Of a stretch of DNA of 8,558 nucleotides, positions 1 through 5,344 are shown piece by piece. Numbering within the stretch: the stretch's first letter is position 1; each line of letters starts with the position of its first letter. Below the pieces are notes generated by a model. That model saw nothing but the letters and a program-made list of their open reading frames with translations. It made no database searches and was not told the origin of the DNA. The position numbers and the translations under genes were made by a program. This DNA comes from Comamonadaceae bacterium (GTDB lineage: Bacteria > Pseudomonadota > Gammaproteobacteria > Burkholderiales > Burkholderiaceae). The stretch spans positions 1 through 8,558 of the forward strand of contig CANCCJ010000108.1 of assembly GCA_947374535.1 (NCBI GenBank), written 5' to 3'.

Positions 1-84
1 GAAGCCAGCATGCTGCAACCGCATGACCCCACACACTTTGAACGTGTATTGCGCCAACGTGTGGCACACCCTGTCACACTCTGA
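1..84 (+). CDS. thrB: C-terminal end of an upstream gene, probably homoserine kinase (partial)
   Basis: Frame 1 is open from the window edge to a TGA at 82-84 and encodes 27 residues; the start lies outside the window. The fragment contains the stretch HDPTHFERVLRQRV. From memory this resembles the end of the type II homoserine kinase (ThrB) of Burkholderiales, which phosphorylates homoserine in threonine synthesis in the cytoplasm. From recollection, thrB also sits next to a BPSS1780-type gene and uvrD in this order. No catalytic motif is in the visible part, so the assignment rests on a short tail plus context. The next gene starts 3 bp after the stop, which implies co-transcription. Confidence 0.55.
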   Translation, partial: EASMLQPHDPTHFERVLRQRVAHPVTL

Positions 85-87
85 GTT

Positions 88-864
88 ATGAAACTCAACG
101 TTGTCCCTGCTAAAACTGGTTCGCTCTGGGTGCGTCAAGGCATTCGCGCTTTTTGGAAGCAACCCCTCGCACTCAGTGGCTTGTTCTTCATGTTCATGGC
201 GTGCATGTCCGTCTTGTCCATGGTTCCTTGGGTGGGTGGTTTTTTTGCCCTGATTTTTCTACCTGCGGCATCTTTGGGTCTGATGGCTGCGACACGCGAA
301 GTGGACTTAGACAAGTTCCCAATGCCGTTGATTTTGGTGGCGGGCCTGAGATCAGGCCAAGACGGCAGGCGCAAGATGTTGGTCTTGGGCCTGCTCTATG
401 CCTGCGGCTTCATTGGCGTCATGGGCTTGTCTGCCTTGGTGGATGGTGGCGACTTTGCCAAGCTGTACTTGGTGGGCGGATCGCTCGACATGGACACCTT
501 GATGAAACCTGAATTTCAAAACGCCATGTGGTTGTCGTTGTTGCTTTACATGCCTTTGTCCATGGTGTTTTGGCACGCGCCTGCACTCACCCATTGGCAC
601 GGGTTGCCCGCATTCAAAAGCATGTTTTTCAGCACGGTGGCATGCCTGAGTAACTGGCGCGCCTTTTTGGTGTTTGGACTGATGTGGTCATTCATCTTCT
701 TGGGCACGACCTTGGGCATTACCCTTATCTCGGGTCTGATCGGCGACAACGACTTCGCCGCCATGGCCTTGCTACCCGCCATGCTGATGTTGGCGGCGAT
801 GTTCTTTAGCTCGACGTATTACAGCTTCAAAGGCTGCTTCACGTCAGACGTGATTTACGCCTGA
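88..864 (+). CDS. BPSS1780-family multi-pass inner-membrane protein, function unknown
   Basis: The product is 258 residues and strongly hydrophobic. Segments that could span the membrane lie near residues 27-47, 49-69, 97-117, 147-163, 190-218 and 223-243, so about six helices. There is no cleavable signal peptide; a short basic N-terminus precedes the first helix. The opening (MKLNVVPAKTG, then WVRQGIRAFWKQPLAL) and the stretch around residues 161-191 (FWHAPAL, then FFS and NWRAF) match what I recall of the BPSS1780 membrane protein family of Burkholderiales, whose role is not established. The ATG follows the previous stop by only 3 bp and no strong Shine-Dalgarno is seen, so translation is probably coupled to the upstream gene. 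Its stop directly abuts that of the opposing helicase gene. Confidence 0.8.
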   Translation: MKLNVVPAKTGSLWVRQGIRAFWKQPLALSGLFFMFMACMSVLSMVPWVGGFFALIFLPAASLGLMAATREVDLDKFPMPLILVAGLRSGQDGRRKMLVLGLLYACGFIGVMGLSALVDGGDFAKLYLVGGSLDMDTLMKPEFQNAMWLSLLLYMPLSMVFWHAPALTHWHGLPAFKSMFFSTVACLSNWRAFLVFGLMWSFIFLGTTLGITLISGLIGDNDFAAMALLPAMLMLAAMFFSSTYYSFKGCFTSDVIYA

Positions 865-867
865 TCA
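862..867. other. Abutting convergent stop codons (TGATCA)
   Basis: The TGA of the forward membrane-protein gene (862-864) is followed at once by TCA (865-867), the reverse complement of the TGA that ends uvrD. The two genes share no base and have none between them. Any terminator for either transcript must lie inside the coding sequence of the opposing gene; I saw no clear GC hairpin with a T tract at the junction. Confidence 0.95.
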
Positions 868-3282
868 CACCTGCGTGAGCTTGGCCACACTCAGCGCCAG
901 CCACTTGGTGCCGTGACGGGGGAAGTTCACTTGTGCACGGGCATCGTCGCCCACACCTTCAATGCTCACCACCGTACCCTCACCAAACTTGGCGTGGAAC
1001 ACCTGCACACCACTGCGCACCCAGGCGTTAGGGCCACTCGTCACAGGCGCTGCACGTTGAGGCACGGGCTTGGGTGCCACCGCCGTGGCCGCACCGCCGC
1101 CCCAGGCGTTGTTTTGCCAGCCGTTGTTGTTTTGCCAAGCATCACGACGCGTGGGCATGGCGTCGGCAAAGGCCGAGCGTGCCGGCGTGATCCACTTGAG
1201 TGTGTGCTCGGGCAGCTCTTCGAAGAAACGGCTTTTCAGGTTGTAGCGCGTTTGGCCATGCAGCATGCGGGTTTGCGAATGGCTGAGGTACAAACGCTTG
1301 CGCGCGCGCGTGATGGCCACGTACATGAGGCGGCGTTCTTCTTCAAGACCGTCAAAGTCGTTCATCGAGTTTTCATGGGGGAACAAGCCCTCCTCCATGC
1401 CCGTGATGAACACGCAATCAAACTCCAAGCCTTTGGATGCATGCACCGTCATCAACTGAATCGCGTCTTGACCCGCTTGCGCTTGGTTGTCACCCGACTC
1501 GAGCGCAGCATGCGTGAGGAAGGCGGCCAAGGGCGACAAGGTTTCGCCTGTGTCGGCGTTGATCATGGTTTGCGGTGTGGCGGGTGTGTTGCTGTCAGTG
1601 GCTACAGGCTCGCCGTGCTCGTCAATGGGCAAAGCCACCGCATCGCGGCCAAAGCCTTCTTGCGTGACAAAGCTCTCGGCGGCGTTGACCAATTCCTGCA
1701 AGTTTTCAATGCGGTCTTGGCCTTCGCGCTCACCTTGGTAATGCGTGATCAAGCCTGAGTGGTCGAGCAACAGCTCAATGATTTGGCGCAGGTTTTGGCC
1801 TTGCGTTTGTTCGCGCAGCACATCAATCTTGGCCACAAAGGCACTGAGGTTGGCGCCTGCTTTGCCTGCCACCGCCGTGACGGCATCGCTCATGGCGCAG
1901 CCCATGGCGCGCGAGGCGTCTTGCAGCTGTTCAATGCTGCGCGCACCAATGCCACGCGGCGGGAAGTTGACCACGCGCATGAAGCTGGTGTCGTCGCGTG
2001 GGTTTTCTAGCAAACGCAAATAGGCCAAAGCGTGTTTGATTTCAGCACGCTCGAAGAAGCGCAAACCGCCGTACACGCGGTACGGCATGGCGGCGTTGAA
2101 CAGCGCGGTTTCAATCACACGGCTTTGGGCGTTACTTCGGTAGAGCACGGCTATTTCGCTGCGGTGTTGCACACCATTCGCACCATCGCCATTCTGGCCA
2201 TCGCGCAAGAGTTGCTTCATCTCTTCCACCATCCATTGCGCTTCGGCAAAGTCGGTGGGCGATTCATACACACGCACGGGCTCGCCCGCGCCCTGCGTGG
2301 TGTGCAGGTTTTTACCCAAGCGGCCTTTGTTATGGCTGATCAGGTGGTTGGCACTGTCCAAAATGTTGCTGAAGCTACGGTAGTTTTGCTCGAGCTTGAT
2401 TTGGTGCGTCACGTTGTACTCGCGCACAAAGTCGGCCATATTGCCCACGCGTGCGCCCCGGAAGGCATAAATACTTTGGTCATCGTCGCCCACGGCCAAG
2501 ATAGCTCCGCCGCCGCCATCGACAGGGCCAGCGAGTTGTTTGAGCCACGCGTATTGCAGCTTGTTGGTGTCTTGAAACTCGTCCACCAAGATGTGCTGAA
2601 AGCGACGGCGGTAGTGCTCGCGCAGCGGGTCGTTGTCGCGCAGCAGCTCGTACGAGCGAAGCATGAGTTCACCAAAATCCACCACGCCTTCGCGTTGGCA
2701 TTGGGCTTCGTACAGCTCGTACAGCTCCACACGTTTGCGGTCGTCGGGGTCGCGGGTCACCACGTCTTTGGGACGCAAGCCGTCTTCTTTGCAACCGGCA
2801 ATAAAACGCATGGTTTCTTTGGGCGGGAAACGCTCGTCATCCACATTGAACTGTTTGCTCAAACGCTTGATGGCGCTGAGCTGGTCTTGGGTGTCCAAGA
2901 TTTGAAAAGACTGTGGCAAGTTGGCCAGCTTCCAGTGCGCGCGTAAAAACCGGTTGCACAACCCGTGAAACGTGCCCACCCACATACCGCGCACGCTCAC
3001 AGGCAACATGGCCGACAAACGCGTGAGCATTTCTTTGGCAGCCTTGTTGGTAAACGTCACCGCCAAGATGCCGCCCGGCGACACCTGCCCGGTTTGCATG
3101 AGCCACGCAATGCGCGTGGTCAGCACCCGCGTCTTGCCAGACCCCGCCCCCGCCAAGATGAGCGCATGTGCCTGGGGCAGCGTGACTGCGGCGGCTTGCT
3201 CGTTGTTGAGGCCTTGGAGCAAGGGGGATGTGGGGGGTGTGACCGATGCCGGCTGGGTGTCAAACCCGTCAAAAGAGTGCAT
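865..3282 (-). CDS. uvrD: UvrD-type superfamily 1 ATP-dependent DNA helicase
   Basis: The product is 805 residues and is predicted to be a cytoplasmic 3'-5' DNA helicase acting in nucleotide excision and mismatch repair. All SF1A motifs are readable: Walker A AGAGSGKT (44-51), motif Ia TFTNKAAKEM (76-85), Walker B DEFQ (234-237), motif III GDDDQSIYAFRGA (265-277), motif IV QNYRS (299-303), motif V VHASKGLEFD (613-622) and motif VI VAITRARKRLY (655-665). A flexible W/Q/N/G-rich linker (714-730) leads to a C-terminal Tudor-like domain (about 755-803, with VFHAKFGEGTV), as in UvrD/PcrA. That domain and the length favour UvrD over Rep, which is shorter. An acidic insertion at about 545-600 precedes motif V. 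The chosen ATG has no obvious Shine-Dalgarno; the conserved region starts near residue 21, so a later start cannot be excluded, although none is obvious. The gene is divergent from guaC and convergent with the membrane protein gene. Confidence 0.93.
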   Translation of the reverse strand: MHSFDGFDTQPASVTPPTSPLLQGLNNEQAAAVTLPQAHALILAGAGSGKTRVLTTRIAWLMQTGQVSPGGILAVTFTNKAAKEMLTRLSAMLPVSVRGMWVGTFHGLCNRFLRAHWKLANLPQSFQILDTQDQLSAIKRLSKQFNVDDERFPPKETMRFIAGCKEDGLRPKDVVTRDPDDRKRVELYELYEAQCQREGVVDFGELMLRSYELLRDNDPLREHYRRRFQHILVDEFQDTNKLQYAWLKQLAGPVDGGGGAILAVGDDDQSIYAFRGARVGNMADFVREYNVTHQIKLEQNYRSFSNILDSANHLISHNKGRLGKNLHTTQGAGEPVRVYESPTDFAEAQWMVEEMKQLLRDGQNGDGANGVQHRSEIAVLYRSNAQSRVIETALFNAAMPYRVYGGLRFFERAEIKHALAYLRLLENPRDDTSFMRVVNFPPRGIGARSIEQLQDASRAMGCAMSDAVTAVAGKAGANLSAFVAKIDVLREQTQGQNLRQIIELLLDHSGLITHYQGEREGQDRIENLQELVNAAESFVTQEGFGRDAVALPIDEHGEPVATDSNTPATPQTMINADTGETLSPLAAFLTHAALESGDNQAQAGQDAIQLMTVHASKGLEFDCVFITGMEEGLFPHENSMNDFDGLEEERRLMYVAITRARKRLYLSHSQTRMLHGQTRYNLKSRFFEELPEHTLKWITPARSAFADAMPTRRDAWQNNNGWQNNAWGGGAATAVAPKPVPQRAAPVTSGPNAWVRSGVQVFHAKFGEGTVVSIEGVGDDARAQVNFPRHGTKWLALSVAKLTQV
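1108..1137. repeat. Imperfect tandem duplication inside uvrD (two 12 bp copies, 18 bp period)
   Basis: GTTGTTTTGCCA occurs at 1108-1119 and again at 1126-1137. On the coding strand it encodes the doubled WQNN units of the linker WQNNNGWQNNAW (residues about 716-727) between the helicase core and the Tudor-like domain. The 18 bp period keeps the frame, so this is most likely an in-frame slippage duplication in a tolerant linker. Confidence 0.8.
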
Positions 3283-3310
3283 GGGTTAATTTTAGGGTTT
3301 AGAATCAGCC
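3283..3310. promoter_or_regulatory. Possible back-to-back promoter elements for uvrD and guaC
   Basis: This AT-rich stretch lies just outside the uvrD start. On the minus strand TAAAAT (3289-3294) resembles a -10 box; initiation from it would fall at or next to the uvrD ATG, giving a leaderless or nearly leaderless mRNA, which fits the lack of a Shine-Dalgarno. On the plus strand TAGAAT (3300-3305) is a 5/6 match to a -10 box and would start transcription near 3312, at the foot of the hairpin in the guaC leader. Neither has a convincing -35 box at 16-18 bp, so both calls are weak. Confidence 0.25.
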
Positions 3311-3343
3311 ACCGGGCCCAAGATTCTTGCGCTCGGTTTTTTT
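3311..3343 (+). terminator. Terminator-like hairpin plus T7 tract in the guaC upstream region
   Basis: On the plus strand 3311-3322 (ACCGGGCCCAAG) can pair with 3326-3337 (CTTGCGCTCGGT) across a 3 nt loop. The stem has about 11 pairs, one of them G-U, with a single C-C mismatch, and is followed by an uninterrupted T run from 3337 to 3343. This is the form of a Rho-independent terminator. It points towards guaC and lies about 80 bp before the guaC start, where no forward gene ends: the neighbour on the left is uvrD on the other strand. It may block forward (antisense) transcription out of uvrD, or act as an attenuator if the guaC promoter lies upstream. Only the fold itself is seen; the role is inference. 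Confidence 0.5.
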
Positions 3344-3372
3344 ATGTCTGCCTTTTGCGGCTAAAAAAACCG
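3334..3372. repeat. Perfect 11 bp inverted repeat, CGGTTTTTTTA / TAAAAAAACCG
   Basis: The arms lie at 3334-3344 and 3362-3372, with a 17 bp loop that holds a small internal GCC/GGC stem (3350-3352 with 3359-3361). The left arm includes the T tract and the three bases before it, which are part of the terminator-like hairpin at 3311-3343. The two folds therefore exclude each other in a plus-strand transcript. The arrangement resembles a leader with alternative structures, but the repeat could also be incidental AT-rich sequence. Confidence 0.6.
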
Positions 3373-3408
3373 GCCAAGCCAAGCGCTCAATCTTCGAACG
3401 TTTTATTC

Positions 3409-3421
3409 TGGAGCTTGGGAA
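3409..3421 (+). promoter_or_regulatory. Ribosome binding site of guaC
   Basis: TGGAG at 3409-3413 places GGAG 8 nt before the ATG at 3422. This is a good Shine-Dalgarno spacing and supports that start. Confidence 0.75.
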
Positions 3422-4399
3422 ATGGAAATTTTTGATTACGACAACATCTTGTTGCTGCCACGCAAGTGCCGCGTGGAAAGCCGCTCTGAATGCGATGCAG
3501 GTGTTGAACTGGGTGGCCGCAAGTTTCGCTTGCCCGTCGTCCCCGCCAATATGAAAACCGTGGTGGATGAAAGCATCTGCTTGTGGATGGCGCAAAACAA
3601 TTACTTTTATGTGATGCACCGTTTCGATTTGGACAACGTCCAATTCGTGAAAGACATGCACGCCAAGGGTGTGTACGCCTCGATCTCTTTGGGTGTAAAA
3701 GCCCCAGATCGCGAAACCGTGGACACTTTGGCGGCTGCGGGCCTCACCCCCGAATACATCACCATCGACATTGCCCACGGCCATGCCGACAGCGTGCGCG
3801 ACATGATTGGCTACATCAAAGCCAAACTGCCCAAGAGCTTTGTCATTGCGGGCAACGTGGCAACGCCCGAAGCCGTGATTGACCTCGAAAACTGGGGCGC
3901 TGATGCGACCAAAGTGGGCGTGGGCCCAGGCAAGGTGTGCATCACCAAGCTCAAGACGGGCTTTGGCACGGGCGGCTGGCAGTTGTCCGCGCTCAAGTGG
4001 TGTGCCCGTGTGGCGACCAAGCCGATCATTGCGGACGGCGGCATTCGCAGCCACGGTGACATTGCCAAGAGCATCCGCTTTGGTGCCAGCATGGTGATGA
4101 TTGGTTCGCTATTTGCAGGCCACGAAGAGTCCCCAGGTAAAACAGTGGAAGTCAACGGCGAGTTGTTCAAAGAGTATTACGGCTCGGCGTCTGACTTCAA
4201 CAAAGGTGAATACAAGCACGTAGAAGGCAAACGCATCCTCGAACCCGTGAAAGGCAAGTTAGCCAACACACTGGTTGAGATGGAGCAAGACGTGCAAAGC
4301 TCCATTAGCTATGCCGGCGGCACCAAGTTGATGGACGTGCGCAAGGTGAACTACGTCATCTTGGGTGGCGACAACGCGGGCGAACATCTATTGATGTAG
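3422..4399 (+). CDS. guaC: GMP reductase
   Basis: The product is 325 residues, a cytoplasmic TIM-barrel enzyme of the IMPDH/GMPR family. It converts GMP to IMP and ammonia with NADPH, returning guanine nucleotides to the purine branch point. The active-site loop GPGKVCITK (168-176) carries the likely catalytic Cys173 and has the GMP-reductase form; IMP dehydrogenases usually read GSIC followed by T-R. Other family marks are PANMKTV (41-47), the GNVAT segment (144-148), ADGGIR (204-209), the GASMVMIGS phosphate-binding strand (221-229) and a C-terminal flap region EYYGSAS (251-257). There is no CBS domain insertion, again unlike most IMP dehydrogenases. The length is close to the roughly 326-residue Bacillus-type enzyme and shorter than the E. 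coli type. A good ribosome site supports the start. The gene appears monocistronic, with a terminator about 30 bp after the stop. Confidence 0.93.
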   Translation: MEIFDYDNILLLPRKCRVESRSECDAGVELGGRKFRLPVVPANMKTVVDESICLWMAQNNYFYVMHRFDLDNVQFVKDMHAKGVYASISLGVKAPDRETVDTLAAAGLTPEYITIDIAHGHADSVRDMIGYIKAKLPKSFVIAGNVATPEAVIDLENWGADATKVGVGPGKVCITKLKTGFGTGGWQLSALKWCARVATKPIIADGGIRSHGDIAKSIRFGASMVMIGSLFAGHEESPGKTVEVNGELFKEYYGSASDFNKGEYKHVEGKRILEPVKGKLANTLVEMEQDVQSSISYAGGTKLMDVRKVNYVILGGDNAGEHLLM

Positions 4400-4429
4400 A
4401 CCTTGTGTGACGGCCCAATGTGGCCAATC

Positions 4430-4467
4430 AAAAAGCCTGCCTGCTTGATGCACGACAGGCTTTTTTT
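4430..4467. terminator. Bidirectional Rho-independent terminator between guaC and the hydrolase gene
   Basis: AAAAAGCCTG (4430-4439) pairs perfectly with CAGGCTTTTT (4456-4465) around a 16 nt loop that can form an inner TGC/GCA stem (4442-4444 with 4450-4452). The T run at 4461-4467 serves guaC on the plus strand. The A run at 4430-4434 becomes a T run on the minus strand and serves the hydrolase, whose stop codon is at 4475-4477. The position between two convergent genes fits this dual use. Confidence 0.9.
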
Positions 4468-4474
4468 ATTGCGT

Positions 4475-5332
4475 TTACTTGTGCAATAACTCAAGCGCCA
4501 GCGCGTGTAAACGATGGCCAGGTTGCGTCAAAGCCTCGACGATGCTGAAGTGCTGCAAGCCCTCTAAGGCCTCAGCCACGGGCACGCGGTCTTTGCCCCA
4601 TGACTGTTGAATCAACAGATTGTGACGCAAGAACTCTTCGCTCTCAATGCCACCGGCCACGCTGTAAAGCGTGCCAAGCTTTGGCGCGGGCATCCAAGCG
4701 GGACTGTTACGAATAGCCTCTTGCTCGGTCAAGCGCAGGCTGTCTTTGAGGTACGGCGTGGCGCGCACCGATTCCAGCTCATACAAGCCAGAAATCGATA
4801 AGGCTTTAGTCACCAAATGTGCAGGCAAATCAGCAGCGTAGGCAGGCCAATCACAAGCCAGCAGCATCGCCACCAACTGTCCGCCCGCAGAATGGCCCAC
4901 CAAAGTAATCTGGCTGGGGTCACCGCCAAAGCGGTGAATATTGCGCCACACCCAAGCCACGGCTTTGACCATTTGCAGCGCAATGTCAGACACGGTCACC
5001 GCAGGGCACAAAGCGTAGTTAGGCACCACCACACATGCGCCTTGCGACGTGAAGGTGGGCGCAATAAAGGAATGGTCAGCTTTGTCTAACGCACGCCAGA
5101 AGCCGCCGTGAATGAACACCACCACTGGCGCCGCATCTTTCGCCTTGTCGCTGGGAAAAATATCCAACGTTTCATTGAGTCCACGGCCATAGGCCACGTC
5201 TTGAAAGCAACGCTGCGTGGCACGCGTATGTGCAGAGGCTTCATGCCAATACGCAAAGTGCGCCGCATGCTCGGGCACCAAAGCGCGGTTGTTATACATG
5301 CGGTCATACCAAGCACCGTCGCGTTGGGTCAT
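4475..5332 (-). CDS. Alpha/beta-hydrolase, esterase or arylformamidase-like
   Basis: The product is 285 residues with no signal peptide or membrane segment, so it is probably cytoplasmic. It has the alpha/beta-hydrolase pattern: oxyanion motif HGGFW (75-79), nucleophile elbow GHSAGG (146-151, Ser148) and a late LQHFSIVEAL segment supplying a likely catalytic His261. The acidic triad member is probably in the GGIESEEF stretch (227-234). HGG-[FY]-W is typical of kynurenine-formamidase-like and BD-FAE-type hydrolases, but no kyn genes are nearby, so the substrate is unknown. The start is well supported: ATG overlaps the receptor stop as ATGA (5329-5332), with GGAG (5341-5344 on the minus strand) 8 nt upstream. 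Translation is probably coupled to that of the receptor, which suggests that the enzyme acts on an imported ester or amide ligand; that link is inference. Confidence 0.85.
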   Translation of the reverse strand: MTQRDGAWYDRMYNNRALVPEHAAHFAYWHEASAHTRATQRCFQDVAYGRGLNETLDIFPSDKAKDAAPVVVFIHGGFWRALDKADHSFIAPTFTSQGACVVVPNYALCPAVTVSDIALQMVKAVAWVWRNIHRFGGDPSQITLVGHSAGGQLVAMLLACDWPAYAADLPAHLVTKALSISGLYELESVRATPYLKDSLRLTEQEAIRNSPAWMPAPKLGTLYSVAGGIESEEFLRHNLLIQQSWGKDRVPVAEALEGLQHFSIVEALTQPGHRLHALALELLHK

Positions 5333-5344
5333 AGCTTTTTCTCC
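5329..5344 (-). promoter_or_regulatory. ATGA start-stop overlap and embedded ribosome binding site
   Basis: Read on the minus strand, the receptor ends CTG GAG AAA AAG CTA TGA. The TGA overlaps the hydrolase ATG as ATGA, and the GGAG inside the Leu-Glu codons sits 8 nt before that ATG. This is a standard arrangement for translational coupling and shows that the two genes form one transcript. Confidence 0.9.

Noticed and set aside
913..1758. Long forward open frame (281 codons) opposite uvrD
   Set aside because: It lies entirely antisense to a helicase with all motifs intact. Its translation is rich in His, Arg and Ala with no domain pattern, as expected of a shadow frame.
2032..2946. Long forward open frame (304 codons) opposite uvrD
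   Set aside because: It is antisense to the helicase core motifs, has no ribosome site and its translation has no recognisable fold. It is a codon-bias shadow.
865..3282. Rep helicase instead of UvrD
   Set aside because: The C-terminal Tudor-like domain and the 805-residue length fit UvrD/PcrA better. Some related genomes may still label it Rep.
3362..3400. Minus-strand terminator using the T run opposite 3363-3369
   Set aside because: The sequence before that T run on the minus strand forms only a 3 bp GGC/GCC stem, too weak to call, and no minus-strand gene ends there.
3283..3421. Purine riboswitch upstream of guaC
   Set aside because: I could not find the three-way junction and conserved core of the purine aptamer; the visible structures are simple hairpins.
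3305..4054. Minus-strand open frame (249 codons) opposite guaC
   Set aside because: It overlaps the conserved GMP reductase, including the catalytic loop, and its translation is His-rich without known motifs.
3422..4399. IMP dehydrogenase as an alternative to GMP reductase
   Set aside because: The protein lacks CBS domains, is short, and has the GPGKVCITK active-site form rather than the IMP dehydrogenase form.
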